Of a DNA stretch of 64,000 nucleotides, positions 1 to 10,795 are shown in pieces. The notes below the pieces were generated by a model that saw only the letters and a program-made list of their open reading frames with translations, was not told the origin of the DNA and did no database searches. The first letter of the stretch is position 1. Each line of letters begins with the position of its first letter. A program made the position numbers and the translations under genes. The DNA comes from Forficula auricularia (taxonomy: Eukaryota > Arthropoda > Insecta > Dermaptera > Forficulidae), in the NCBI GenBank assembly GCA_024734495.1, contig JALMQS010000085.1, forward strand, positions 16,828,802-16,892,801. Reading direction: 5' to 3'.

Positions 1-735
1 GTAAAAAAAATGAGTTGTTAATAAAAACAAAGATAAAATAAACCAAAGAAAAATAACTGAAGATTGTATATATATTTAGATATATTACAATTTATGAACA
101 TATACTTAAACTTTTAGACATATAATATATTTTATTATATACACACTTTCAATAATGTAAAAACCTTCAGAGAATTGGTTGTACTTTCAGTAAACCTTCA
201 TTGAACCTTCAGTAATAATAAGAGAAACAAATACAAATTGATTATTATTAATTAGAGACCTTTAATATATATTAGCACAACAAAGAGAAAACGTTTACAT
301 ACCTTCAGGCCACTTTTTGATTGCTTGCTTATTTCAAACTATAACTTACTTTTATTTAGTTACTAAACTAAATATTGATTGACTATGACGAAAAATATAT
401 AGTCGAATGAATATACCGGCGTAAAATGTGGTGCGATATTGTTCGAGATGTTTACTCGATGCAGTTTGAAATAAGAAGAATGGCAAATTACGATATTAGA
501 CGGAGCCTGGGTTCAAAAAGGATGCATTTTAGGGTGTTTCTAGGGCCCAAAATTATCTAGCCCCGAGAAAGCGAATTTTTTTTGAATTTTCTAATTTTTA
601 CTTATACTTAGCCAATTATGCTGGTGTACCTATTTTATTTTAATGTTTATTTTGAAGAAATCGAGATCCTGATGATTGCTGAGAGATTATATTAATTATT
701 CTCCGAAATCAAAAACTGTATTAAAATTAATTTAA
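1..735. other. AT-rich DNA, no gene seen
   Basis: Very AT-rich non-coding sequence with short homopolymer runs. I see no conserved reading frame, RNA gene or clear transposon end up to about 735, where a repeat beginning with an ACACTACTAAAC-like motif starts. Confidence 0.5.
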
Positions 736-1994
736 TCAAATGATTACACTACTAAACAAACATTTCTCCCCGTAAACCTAACAATGGATTCCAGTAGAGT
801 TTTATTTGCTGATTATCATGCGATTTGCCGATTTTTTACAACACGTCAGAGTTTTAAGATATTATCGGTCAAAATGACGAAAAAAGTCATTTTGACCTAT
901 TTTTGAGTCCCATTTAATATTAAACAGCAATATTTTCAATCATTAATATTTTGTTGCTGTAATAGAAAACAGGTTTCTCTTTGATTTTCAAACTACTACT
1001 TGTTTTTAGATCAATTAGAACTCGAGTTATAACTATAAAACTAAAACTACGTGATTATAAAGGATAATAAACATAGATTAAAAACATAAGGTCTTAGTTT
1101 TTTAGTTATAACTCGAGTTCTATTTTAGCTAAAAACAAGTAGATAACAGAATGTTTTCTACATTTGATTCAATCGCGAATCTAATGTAGGGAATTTTTGT
1201 CAAATATTAAGTGAAAACAATATTTGAACTTATATATTTCTAACTTGAAATAATGATATTAAATAAATTATAATTTTTCTCATTAATATCAAGTATACTG
1301 TATATACCAATACAGGACAGTCTGTCAAAATACAATAGGAAAGGAAACCGTTTTTGGTCTCATGAATTTGAGCGCCACCATGCGAGCAAAATGGAAAACT
1401 TGCAGTCAAATCCGACTTTCGGCTACCGACAAAATTAAAAAAAAACTTGAGCGTCATGGAAAAAATATATATTGTGTCCGTTTAATGTTATATATGATTT
1501 AATAAGATCGATTTTAAATAATTTACGCATTTTAATATTATGCGCTTTATGTAGTTTACTTTTTCTCGCTAGAGTGTGCTGTTTTCAGGGTACCATATTT
1601 TTGACAGGCTGTCCTGTATTGTTATATACAGTATTTGTTAATATATCAAAGAATAATTGATACAATCAACGAGAATTATTTTGACCGCGCTGATTTGAAA
1701 AAGATATTTTTATCTCGCTTTATCAAATCAGTGTGGTCAAAATAATTCTCGTTGACGTATCAATTATTCTTTGATATATTAATGAGAAAAATTATAATTT
1801 ATTTAATATCATTATTACAAGTAGATAATTTGAAAATCAAAGAGGAAGGTGTTTTCTATTAGGTCAACAAAATATTTTGATTTCAAATATTGCTATTTAA
1901 TATTTAATGGGACTCGAAAATAGGTCAAAATGGCCTTTTTCTTTATTTTGACCGATAATGTCTCAAAACTCTGACGTGTTGTAAAAAATCGGGA
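736..1994. repeat. Large imperfect foldback element (family A)
   Basis: The segment at 828-1010 reappears inverted at 1800-1994, including the CGATTTTTTACAACACGTCA end motif. A second nested pair of arms (around 1011-1045 and 1100-1140) and an inner pair (1265-1325 and 1595-1650) make a multi-level palindrome. The leader at 736-806, with TTTCTCCCCGTAAAC, recurs at 55893-55957. The middle part (1147-1290) is closely matched at 4900-5040, so the family is dispersed. There is no convincing reading frame; two short ORFs in it simply run across the inverted arms. It resembles a foldback DNA element or composite MITE. Confidence 0.65.
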
Positions 1995-2811
1995 AATTGC
2001 GGCTTATTACATTTTCCTTAATCCACTATAGGTACAAGCCTCTACACAATACACCTACCTACATCCATATTTCCTAAAACATAATAATTTCCAAACAATT
2101 TTCGCGTTAGTTTAATATTAAATAAAGCCGTGGAATCTTTTGGGAAAATACTTGGAGCTTGGCAAGTTGAGCCTCTTTAAAACCGCTTGGGCGTTTTTTT
2201 GCATGAATTATTAATTAAATTTCGCACGTAATGGCATTCTACGTTGCTTCCCACAAGAAGCTCGGAGTGAAAAGGAAAAAGCATAAGAGAAGATGATTGA
2301 GGTGGGCGTCAGGCAGCCAGCCCTCTCTCTCTTTCAGATACTAAAGAGTAATGTAAAAGTTTCGGGCTTAAATCAGTGATGAACCTGTTGGAGGGCCGAT
2401 GCCAGAATATATAGCCCTATATAATGGAGAGCAAGCAGCAGTAGGAGGAGGGTAATATTCTTGAGTTGAAACATATGAACATTTCATTTTGGTGGAATTA
2501 GAACTTGAAGATATAGCCAAAGTCTTCTTGAATAATAATGGCACATGGCGAACGAATAAAGCCCAGCTTTCCGCTTTTGTCTTTTACGGATTACATGTTA
2601 ATTAATAAGACCGAAATAAAGAGAACGAGAAAAAAAACATCTCTTCCACTGAATTATTAAGAATAAAGTTAGACGACGTTTTATTAAAAAATCGAAAAAG
2701 GAAAAAAAATGGAGATGGAAAAAATTGATAATTGAAAATAAAATAATTATGTTTTTTTCGAAAATAGCAGCTTGATAAAATATTCGTCAAAATAATTTTT
2801 CTTTTATTGTC
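1995..2811. other. AT-rich DNA, no gene seen
   Basis: No recognisable coding or transposon signal. The poly-T and poly-A rich stretch near 2600-2780 creates a short low-complexity ORF that I do not regard as a gene. Confidence 0.45.
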
Positions 2812-2994
2812 TATTTATATTCCTAATCAGTAGAGATTGTGGTGTTGGTGCAAGGTGAAACATCTTTAATAAATTATAAATTGTGGTGTTTTTTGAGGCT
2901 CTTGAAAACCTTGAAAACAGATGTAATGTCTTCGTTAGGAAAAAGGAAATAAAATTTCTTTATATTCTAACAAATTTATTTTCATGAAAAACTT

Positions 2995-3036
2995 ATGAGA
3001 CGTTTCGGCGGATATTCTCACACCATCATCAGTCTG
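2995..3036 (-). ncRNA. Hammerhead-like ribozyme motif
   Basis: On the minus strand: CTGATGA (3032-3026), a spacer able to form a GG/CC stem II, then GAAA (3006-3003) followed directly by CGTC. The flanking AGA before CTGATGA can pair with TC after the putative cleavage C to begin stem I. Stem III would be minimal or absent. An extra U follows the CUGAUGA box, as in the other copies in the window. Activity is not shown. Confidence 0.4.
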
Positions 3037-3242
3037 CAAGGGAAACATAATCTTAATTACAGTAAATTACTAATTACATGTCATTCTCAAGATAAAAGAA
3101 GAAAAGAACTCACCCAAGCTTTTCATAATATAGTACATATGTCTGTGTAGAATGTCATTTTCTTTTTACAAATAATAACATTTTAATCAAAAAGCTGGAG
3201 GTATTTTGTTATTAATATAGTATGTCAATATCAGTTATATAA

Positions 3243-3360
3243 TAATTTTTAAGGATTTAGGTGTCGGTTCTAGGTGAAACATTATAAATAACTTATGAGG
3301 AGAATTTTCTAGGTTAAGTTTCACACTGTGAAACTTAACCTAGAAAATTCTCCTCATAAG
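3243..3360 (+). mobile_element. Small foldback retroposon, 118 bp, 12-bp target duplication
   Basis: Bounded by TCAGTTATATAA at 3231-3242 and 3361-3372. It begins TAATTTTTAAGGATTTAGG, carries the header GGTTCTAGGTGAAACAT, and ends in a perfect hairpin of about 34-bp arms (3291-3360) with a tiny loop. The header matches that of the 44468-44604 element. This is the shortest form seen; it lacks a hammerhead in the loop. Confidence 0.75.
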
Positions 3361-3920
3361 TCAGTTATATAAGTTGTTTTCTATAGTTATTCTTCTTAAA
3401 ACACTTTCATAATATATTACATATATATGTGTAGAATGTTATTTTCTTTTTACAATTAATAACATTTTAATCAAGAAAGCTTGTAATAAAAATAACCAAT
3501 TAGAATAAATTTTAATTAATTAACCTAAATAAATTAAACAAATTCTTTATATTTGCCAATTACCTGGAGGCTTTTTTGTGTTATAAGTATTATTAATATA
3601 GTATATGTCAATATAGTGAATATATCATATATATAATTAATTGTTTTAAATCTTATATTGTTTATATAATTATTTTTCTTAAATTATATATATATTTAAC
3701 TGTAATTTGCAATAAGTGATGTTATTACTTATTATTTAATAACCGTTAATATTTTTTGTTAGCGGGTGCCAATGCCAACATAAAAATATAAACTCCCTAG
3801 ATGTTACGAAATTCAAAATTTAATAAAGATAAGAGTAAATAAATATTTTATTTAATATGGATTTACTATGAGTTAAGGATACTGGGTCACTTATTTCACA
3901 TTAAAGAGTTACTTTCTGTA

Positions 3921-3963
3921 TTTCCTGAAGATGGGTTGATAGCCCGAAATATATATATTGAAA
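3921..3963 (+). ncRNA. Hammerhead-like ribozyme motif in foldback loop
   Basis: CTGAAGA (3925-3931), then T, then GGG...CCC able to form stem II, then GAAA (3946-3949). The following TATATATA can form a 2-3 bp stem III, giving AUU as the cleavage triplet, and the next bases GAAA pair with TTTC (3921-3924) as stem I. All conserved core positions of a type I hammerhead with a minimal stem III are present. The exceptions are an extra U, or a U-C mismatch, at the base of stem II. This is inferred from pairing by eye, not tested. Confidence 0.5.
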
Positions 3964-4092
3964 AAGGAAAAAAAAATTTATATCTTTTAATTTTTTAATT
4001 TTAATGTGAAATAAGTGACCCAGTATCCTTAACTCATAGTAAATCCATATTAAATAAAATATTTATTTACTCTTATCTTTATTTATATTCCT

Positions 4093-4500
4093 CAAACTTC
4101 CGTGTTATTGTCATAATAGTGAATTATTTACACACAATTCTGTTTTTACACGATTTAGAAAAAATTTCATTCTCTTTTTACACGATTTATTTTGATTTAA
4201 CACGATCGACCTATATTTTAAGAAGAAAAATTTTGCTTTACTTTTATTTTTATAACTGCGGCATTGTCTGCTTTGTCTGCATTTTTAGTTTGGCTGTTCA
4301 AAGTGAAAAATACTTCTATTTTTTTTAATTTTTGGGCTCGGTAGACAGCATTTAGTCATATTTTGTAATCAATATAGTAGTCATTCATAAAATTTATTCA
4401 TTCAAAATGTTCAATTTATATAAATAATTTAAGTGAAATTAAGAATTTTACTATTTCTTTAGTCATTTCATTTTTATTGAATAGGTGAAATAGAATCTTT
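4093..4500. other. AT-rich DNA, no gene seen
   Basis: A 69-residue ORF at 4119-4328 is dominated by Phe, Tyr and Leu codons from T-rich DNA and matches no family I know. I see no transposon ends. Confidence 0.45.
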
Positions 4501-4718
4501 TCTACGGCAGTGGCGTACCTAGGGGTGCGCACCGGGCAGAACATATTTTGGGGCGGCATTTTTTATATTTAGTTATAGTTGTAAAAAACAACTTGTTCAC
4601 TTCATAAGTTTACTATTCGAATTCTACGAATTATGAATTAGTATATGATTTCGAATATTTTTCCTCGTCGTCAAGTAAATGTAGGGTAGAAAATATTATT
4701 ATGTATTTATATTAAATA

Positions 4719-4783
4719 GCATCAAGCAGAGGACAACATCTTTGTTTCTCTTTATGAATCAACAACTCTGCTACTCTCGGCAA
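4719..4783 (+). repeat. Dispersed 65-bp repeat, copy 1 of 4
   Basis: Begins GCATCAAGCAGAGGACAAC and ends CTGCTACTCTCGGC. Near-identical copies lie at 17695-17756 (same orientation) and at 19075-19139 and 56413-56476 (opposite orientation). It is more GC-balanced than its surroundings. Its function is unknown. Confidence 0.75.
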
Positions 4784-4899
4784 GATAAAAACTTGTTAAT
4801 TCAAATAAAAACTTTCAAGAAAATATTATCTCTAAAAATCTAAAAAAAAAATGCTTGAAGGCTCTCTTGATCTACTAAAATTTATTCAACCGTATAAAC

Positions 4900-5315
4900 C
4901 GAATGTTTTCTATACTTGATTCAATCGCGAATCAACTGTAGGGAATTTTTGTCAAATATTGAGTGAAAATAATATTTGAACTTATATATTTCTAGCTTGA
5001 AATATTGATCTTAAATAAATTTTTATAATTTTTCTAATTAATATAACAAAGAATAATTGCTATATCAATGAGAATTGTTTTGACCGCGCTTATTTGAAAA
5101 ATATATTTATCACGAGACTACTGCGGATTACGCTATTGAAGTCTGTGGAGTCTTAAGTCTGGACCAAGAGAGAAAAAGATGTGATCCACTTAGCTACAAT
5201 CCAACGTCATTTCGCGTATAGCCCGCTAGACATTCGGATGGATCACAATTCTCATTGATATAGCAATTATTCTTTGTTATATTAATTAGAAAAATTATAA
5301 AAATTTATTCAACAG
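4900..5315. repeat. Foldback element related to family A
   Basis: The start (AATGTTTTCTA... GATTCAATCGCGAATC) matches 1149-1190. Inverted arms around an ATATAACAAAGAATAATTGC motif (about 5030-5075 and 5245-5290) enclose a less AT-rich core (5110-5235) with no reading frame that I recognise. It lies inside the hAT-like element. Confidence 0.6.
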
Positions 5316-5715
5316 TATAGATGAGAAATTCTGTATCCAATATTGTAATTTTGCTAAGAATTTTTTTAACAATTGCTATCAGTGTTGCTAATTGCGAAAG
5401 GAGATTCTCCAAATTGAAGTTGATTTTTTTTTTTGCCTCCGGTCCCCCTAAGTTTCTTGTGGCCTTTTAAATAAGTATCTTGTAATTTGTATTTTTACAA
5501 AAGTTTCATTTATAGGTAGGTATATCAATTTATGCGGCCTTCTTTATTACTGCCTAATTTAAATATGGCATCCAATGGTATACCTATAGTTTGTCTCAAT
5601 TACAATTATTTATTTATGTTTATTAATTTAAAAAAGACCACCATTTGATAAACTTTGAAATGGTCGCAATTGAGGATCCGCCCCGGGCGGCAAAAGTTCT
5701 AGGTACTGTCTACGG

Positions 5716-6059
5716 TCATTGGAAACGAAATACATCGTGAAATCTCAGAAGAAAATTTATTAATTTTATGCTTTTCGTTTGTACAATTTAGTAGCAGGAG
5801 GTTAATATCGCCGAGTTATATAAAGGATTGTCTTTTATTTTCATTTGGAATAGGTGTTTAGGAGTTGTTTGTTGTATGTCCCAATCTTAATCGAATTAGG
5901 AGAGATTTTTCTATTGAGTGTTATATCATTATACCATGGTTTTTTGGGTATTGTTGAAATAATTTTGTATAAATGTGAGTCTTTGATTTTGCTCTATTCT
6001 TGTTGAAATGTTGACAATATGTTTCTTTAATTCTATAACCAACATCTGGTTTGGGGATT
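5716..6059. other. AT-rich DNA, no gene seen
   Basis: No conserved reading frame or transposon end visible. Confidence 0.4.
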
Positions 6060-6345
6060 TCTTCTTCTTCTTCGAGTGCCATACCCGAAACAGTGTCGGC
6101 TCCTCTCCACATATACCTGTGCTGAGTGTGTTTAGTTGTTTTTACACAGATATACAGGACCTACTTTTTAACGCCGGTTCCGAACGGCTAATTTGGAGAG
6201 GTTACTAGGCAATTATACTCTTGGCAGGTTGCCATTACTTTCCAAGAGGAGGCGACTGCAAATATCTATCTACCGAGACTCAGTCTCGAACCAGCAATCT
6301 TCGAGTCAGCGAGCCAACACTCTACCCACTGACCCACAGTCGCCA
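6060..6345 (-). mobile_element. tRNA-derived SINE, copy 1
   Basis: Read on the minus strand, a tRNA-like head starts near 6345 (GGCGACTGTGGGTCAGTGG). The A-box-like TGGGTCAGTGG is at 6337-6327 and the B box GGTTCGAGACT at 6292-6282. The body ends in a GAA-rich tail near 6060-6072. The same sequence, about 80-90 % alike by eye, occurs at 39793-40076. Pol III boxes plus a simple-repeat tail are the mark of a SINE. Short ORFs in it are meaningless. Confidence 0.75.
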
Positions 6346-6730
6346 CTTTGTGATTTACAAGATATTAATTAATTTGTCAAATTGTCAGTTACGTTGCGAA
6401 ATTTCATATTAAATTTCAAAATTAACGTGGATGTTCTTAAAAAATTAAAATTAATTTTTTTTTCTTGTTAATTAAATTAAAAATAAACTCTAATTTTTAC
6501 CGAATCTTGAAAAAGTTTGATTCTTTTTTCTGATTTTTTTTTTAAGGAAGATCTGAACCTAGAAATCTCAAAATCTAGGCTTGAAAACACATTTATTTTA
6601 ATACCAGACCAACCTTTTAAAAAACTTTTAATTCTCGAATTGTGTTGCCAAACAAATTGAATTTTTGTGGATAAATTTAAAAGCTACCCAAGCGAGTAAA
6701 CAGTGCTTAGCCTACCAAGTAAAAATTATA
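6346..6730. other. AT-rich DNA, no gene seen
   Basis: Poly-T/poly-A rich; nothing recognisable. Confidence 0.4.
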
Positions 6731-6731
6731 A

Positions 6732-7330
6732 AAAATAAACTGCAACGGATCGTTGCTAAACTTTATCCAAATTCATTTGAAATATTAATATGTTCTAGAG
6801 TAAAGTACTTTCAAATATAATTTTACTAAAAACTTTATTTAACCTTTTTTGTGGGTCCAAAGATACTTAATTAGGATATTAAATTTCATCAAAATTCGTT
6901 AAGTCATTTTCAAGATATTTAGAAAAAACTAAAAAAGTACTGAAATAAAGTACTAATGTTTGTGGACCGATATGTACCAAAAAATAATCAGCGCTTCATT
7001 TTGTTAAAATACTGGTAGGTTTTCAATTTCAATTCATTCGGTGCAACGGTGTGGAAAAATTCGTGGACGAAAAAAACGATAACACACATACATCCATCCA
7101 TCCCCACAGCACTTCCAAAAAAAATGGCACTTTTTGGCCTCTCGACGAGATCCCAGGTAATTTTTGGCAAAACCGTCACGTGCTAAAATTCAATCTCATT
7201 GAATACTTCAATTTGTGACCTTAATTGAGTCCATGGGTTCCGTAGTCTTTACCTGAGGACCCTTTGAAGTCGCGCTTGCCGCGAGACCCATTACAATACT
7301 TTCTCCCATGCTTCGCATTGGATAAAGTAA
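6732..7330. repeat. Interspersed repeat family B, intact copy (about 0.6 kb)
   Basis: Starts near AAACTGCAACGGATCGTTGC and ends near the hairpin CCCATGCTTCGCATTGG. A second copy is at 46188-46246 plus 48368-48900, split by another element. It includes a CATACATCCATCCA microsatellite and a conserved block CACTTTTTGGCCTCTCGACG. Two ORFs in the copies (6988-7179 and 48586-48771) read the same block on opposite strands, so neither looks coding. I cannot assign the class. Confidence 0.65.
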
Positions 7331-8080
7331 AAAAAATATTGAAATCACCTTTACTTTGTAAAAAATGAGTATGTAGGTAAATATTAGTTTATTTCATGTG
7401 TCAATAAATAATTGAAAACAATTTTTTTTTGTCTTTTCGGCCTTTCTAGCCATAAGCCATTTTACGATACTACTTATAATTTTACTTTACCGTATACAGG
7501 GTATGGTCAAGTATTGTAATCGTGGATGAAAAAAGTGGTTTTTTCCTTCTTTTTTTTCGAAAAATCTCAAAAACAGCTGAAACTATTTGGATTAAAAACA
7601 TTGAACAAAACCATGGCATTTCGCTCTATAAAAAAGCCCTTATAAGTTAAAATCGAAAAAATATAATTTTTTCGAGATAATAATTGTTTTTTTTTTAATG
7701 TCTGTTAATTAGTCTGTCTGGTTGTCTGTGCATTGCCAAATTTTTGTGGACGAGCTAGCTCAAAAACTAGTGTGAATATCGAAACCAAATTTCACAAGTG
7801 GTTTTGGTCCATTGAGATTAAGAGCTGATTAGATTTTGGTTCATATCGACCCAAAATTAAGAGGGTGGAGAGGGTCTTAAAAATTAAAAATCTAGGCCAT
7901 TTGAGCAAACTCAAGCAAATTTTGTATACATAATCAGTGGGCCCCCAGGAGTCTAAAAATGCAAAAACTAATCCCCCTCCCCTACATGATTATAAATAAT
8001 TTTATTAAATATTAAATATAAGTGAGGGGCCAGATTGTATGGTAAAGTCAAGTAGATGGCCACATCAGAACACTTCAGCT
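7331..8080. other. Repetitive AT-rich DNA, no gene seen
   Basis: Contains phrases such as GTATGGTCAAGTATTGTAATCGTGG and GGACGAGCTAGCTCAAAAAC that look like decayed interspersed repeat. There is no coding frame or clear ends. Confidence 0.4.
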
Positions 8081-8200
8081 TATTTTATTTTAATTTGTCT
8101 CTACCCCGGGTCAGATATTTAGCCGGATGCCTCGAGTCGGATTCGAACCCGGATCCCCTTGCTTAGCAGGGTGGCAAGCTACCCCTAGTTTAACCCGACC
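8060..8200 (-). mobile_element. tRNA-derived SINE-like element, second family
   Basis: Minus strand from about 8200: GGTCGGGTTAAACTAGGGGT (A-box-like) and, about 50 bases on, a perfect B box GGTTCGAATCC (8149-8139). The T-stem next to the B box pairs poorly and no acceptor stem forms, so it is not a working tRNA. The head differs from the 6060-6345 SINE. The tail boundary is uncertain. Confidence 0.55.
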
Positions 8201-8885
8201 TCCCAATTAAAAACAATGTTGATAATTTTATTTTCAGAAAAAGAATTCAACGAAATAGATAATTCGGCCGAGTGGCTTATCGTTATCGTCTAACGGGACA
8301 GTTGACGCGAGCAGCGCGCACTCACTTGGCCGCCTTCTTTCGCATGCTAAACATCACAGCGCTAAACAAGTAAGTTATTTCTCTATCTTTAATTAATATT
8401 ATTAATTTTATATTTATATTGCATAATAAAATATTAAATTTTATCATTTCAGAATTGTACGCATTCGTTTCAAGTTATGTAATGGCTTGAATAAACCAAC
8501 TATACTACGGTGCAAAAAATCGACCCACTAATAAAAAAAATTTAAATAGCAAATTATTTTTAAAATTTTTGCAAATATTCATATAATTTGTTCCATTAAC
8601 TCTTAAACTAAAATATTCAATAAATATTGTTAATAATTTTTGAATTTTATAAAAAAAAATAATAAGTGAAATTAAATTAAAATATACCATTAGAAATTAT
8701 TATCATACTTTCTCAATATCACTTTAACTTTAAATAAAGTTTTAATAAAAGATCAAATTCCATTTGATATATCAATAAAATGAATAATTTTGAATTAACC
8801 ATCATTGATAGAAAGATAAAATAAACAAAATGGATATTTCTCAAGTTCAAGCAGTTCAAATTGTGTCCCTAATTATTCAAGGATT
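8201..8885. other. AT-rich DNA, no gene seen
   Basis: A GC-richer patch near 8265-8345 (GACAGTTGACGCGAGCAGCG) is followed by AT-rich sequence. No frame or RNA gene is recognisable. Confidence 0.35.
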
Positions 8886-8888
8886 ATT

Positions 8889-9067
8889 CGGTTGTGTCGC
8901 AAAGTAAATGCTTTTACCACTAACCAAGTAGATGGAATGGAGTACTGGATGGCCAATCAGATGACAGCCACTGAATGTGCCTGTCATCTGATTGGCCATC
9001 CCAGTAGCTCCATTTACCATCTACCTTGGTTAGTGGTATAAAGCATTTACTTTGCGACATACAACCG
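8889..9067. repeat. Long near-perfect hairpin (about 80-bp arms)
   Basis: The arms 8889-8972 and 8985-9067 are inverted copies with only a few mismatches, separated by about 12 bases (GCCACTGAATGT). The arms have near-normal GC content, unlike the AT-rich foldbacks elsewhere. It could be a MITE or a source of hairpin small RNA. No duplication of flanking sequence is obvious. Confidence 0.75.
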
Positions 9068-9124
9068 GCCCTAAGTCAACAACAAGTGGTAATTACACTT
9101 GCAATAAGCAATAATCTCAATAAT

Positions 9125-9332
9125 ATATGGTTACTTGTAACCAGCTTAAACAGCGCACAGGCGATCAAAATTTGGAGCAATCGTTGATAAGGTTGCTCAC
9201 ATAACTCTCAGCTATTTGTGTGTAGGTGCATTATTTTCACAAAACTTGACATTTTTCCGCGGTACACCAACTAATGACTACGGTACACCAGCATAGCCGC
9301 GGCGCACACTTTGCGGAACACTGCTATAATCA
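9125..9332 (-). mobile_element. hAT-like terminal fragment
   Basis: On the minus strand it starts near 9332 with CAGTGTTCCGCAAAGTGTGC, a typical hAT-type end followed by GCCGCGG and two GTGTACCG repeats. I find no matching opposite terminus or 8-bp duplication, so it is a one-ended fragment. Confidence 0.4.
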
Positions 9333-10173
9333 ATAGAGATTGGTAACCGACCAATTTTTTAGATTACAAAATTTGATTCTAGTTAAATAAAATCTCTGCG
9401 TTGATTTGCATAGAAATTCAACTTTCTGCTCCCTTTTGGATCAATAGGGAATTCAATCTATAGGCTAATAAATTTGTTGTTGAATGTTCTTGAATTAACC
9501 ATGACAAGATGTTTCAGTTGTGACGGTCGCCAACTAATTCCTGAATTCCTTTGACAATCTAGGAGGAAAGCTAGTAGTCGTAGGAGATGCTGATTGTCCT
9601 TCAAATGAAGAGATGACAATTCCCAAGTCAGCGGTCCTTAACAATATTCTGGTTTATATGCAAATAAAGACCAATATTATTTAATCTATCCAATCGAGAG
9701 AAGAGAGTTCCCCATTTATCCAGCTTATGGAAATTGAATAAATTGTCATTATCAATTAAATATAGAGAATAAAGTTCATAAAAACTTCAACGTGGGTGGA
9801 ATAATTAAATTCAGTTTCATTTATATTCAATAGAAATTTCAAAAAACAAACAAAAAATTAGTCTCCCTTTCTCAAAGGGATATTGCATACATTTCGGAAA
9901 TAGAAATCTGCTGACTAACAAGTAACTTTTAAAAGGAAATTTTGCTTAATTTAAAACGGAAATTATATATTTATCAAGAAAAGAGATATGTAAATTAATC
10001 AAAATATGAAATACTTTTATTTTGCCGTATTTTAAATTTGAGCAGAAAAAAACAGACTATGTTTTTTTTTTGAAGATTTTTCCTTTTCAAGTATATTTGA
10101 ATTCAAAAAACTTGTGTATTTATTTATATCAACCAGAGGACTTAGTCTTTGATTTATTCCTATATATCATACT
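9333..10173. other. AT-rich DNA, no gene seen
   Basis: No conserved frame or repeat end. The 76-residue ORF at 10022-10252 runs into the palindrome that follows and is not credible. Confidence 0.4.
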
Positions 10174-10287
10174 ATTAAAATTTGAATTTTTATTTAAATC
10201 ACACAAAATTAATTATAATTATTTATTGAAACAAATAAATAATTATAATTAATTATGTGTGATTTAAATAAAAATTCAAATTTTAAT
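10174..10287. repeat. Perfect AT-rich palindrome
   Basis: Arms of about 53 bp (10174-10227 and 10235-10287) are almost perfect inverted copies around a short ATTGAAACA loop. It is a foldback or MITE-like structure. Confidence 0.75.
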
Positions 10288-10333
10288 CAAATTAAATTAC
10301 AAAAATAAAAGCTTCAACAGCTTCATTACTAAT

Positions 10334-10795
10334 CATCATCATTGAGTATACAGTCCTAAGACTGGTTTGATGCAACAATCCGTCTCCACTCGACTCTGTC
10401 CCCCGCCAGCTGTTTGACCTCTCTAAATGTCTGGCATCCCATATCCCCAATTATTTGGTTGAAATATTCTAATCTGGGTCTTCCCCTTCCCCTTTTCTTT
10501 CCCACCTCCCCTTCCAAGATATCCCTAAGCAGTCCCCCATGTCTCAGTGTGTGCCCCATCATCTGACCTCTTCTCTTCTTCAGACTCTTCCACAAGGTTC
10601 TTCTTTCTCCGATTCTTCCAAGAACTTCTTCATTGGTAATTTTATCCATCCATTTGATATTCATCATTCTTCTCTAGCAACACATTTCGAAAGCCTCCAA
10701 TCTCTTTCTCTCCGCTTTTCCAATTGTCCAGGTTTCACACCCGTACATGGCTATGCTCCATACATATGTCTTCAATAGCAACTTCCTGTTTTCTA
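10334..10795 (-). mobile_element. 5'-truncated RTE-BovB LINE with 15-bp target duplication
   Basis: This minus-strand copy matches the last 450 bases of the RTE at 13388-15740. It begins inside the region after the reverse transcriptase and ends in the same ATCATCATCATTGAG-type tail. It is flanked by AGCTTCATTACTAAT at 10319-10333 and 10796-10810, a 15-bp duplication typical of target-primed insertion. The remaining frame (10356-10667) encodes the arginine-rich C-terminal part, with the RMMNIKWMDKITNEE start shared with the longer copy. The element cannot move on its own. Confidence 0.85.

Larger units (their letters stand above)
2874..3818. mobile_element. Unknown 945-bp element nested in the outer foldback element
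   Basis: Defined by the 9-bp duplication TTTAATAAA on both sides. It holds a minus-strand hammerhead-like core near 2995-3036. It also has an internal direct duplication: the stretch from TTCATAATAT to the TATTAATATAGTATGTC motif occurs at about 3122-3228 and again at about 3407-3612. A small foldback element (3243-3360) is inserted in it. There is no reading frame of note. Confidence 0.5.
2825..4079 (+). mobile_element. Hammerhead foldback retroposon, outer copy, split by an insertion
   Basis: Flanked by a 13-bp direct repeat TATTTATATTCCT (2812-2824 and 4080-4092). Its own sequence is 2825-2873 plus 3828-4079, about 301 bp in total. The first block carries the header variant GTGCAAGGTGAAACAT. 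The second block is an inverted repeat (arms about 3828-3906 and 4006-4079) with a hammerhead-like motif in its loop at 3921-3963. A 945-bp insertion at 2874-3818 splits it, bounded by a 9-bp duplication TTTAATAAA (2865-2873 and 3819-3827). The duplication lengths fit target-primed retrotransposition better than a cut-and-paste MITE. No protein is encoded. Confidence 0.65.
4508..5708. mobile_element. hAT-like non-autonomous element (about 1.2 kb)
   Basis: The left end CAGTGGCGTACCTAG and the right end CTAGGTACTG form short inverted termini typical of hAT MITEs. They are flanked by TCTACGG at 4501-4507 and 5709-5715 (7 of the 8 bases expected for a hAT duplication). GC-rich termini (GGGGCGGC and CCGCCCCGGGCGGC) enclose AT-rich DNA. 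Inside are one copy of a dispersed 65-bp repeat (4719-4783) and a foldback related to family A (4900-5315). No transposase is present. Confidence 0.65.

Noticed and set aside
5921..6112. Minus-strand ORF with a poly-Glu run
   Set aside because: The run is the GAA tail of a SINE.
8130..8200. A functional tRNA gene
   Set aside because: The B box is perfect, but the T-stem and acceptor stem do not pair, so it reads as a SINE head.
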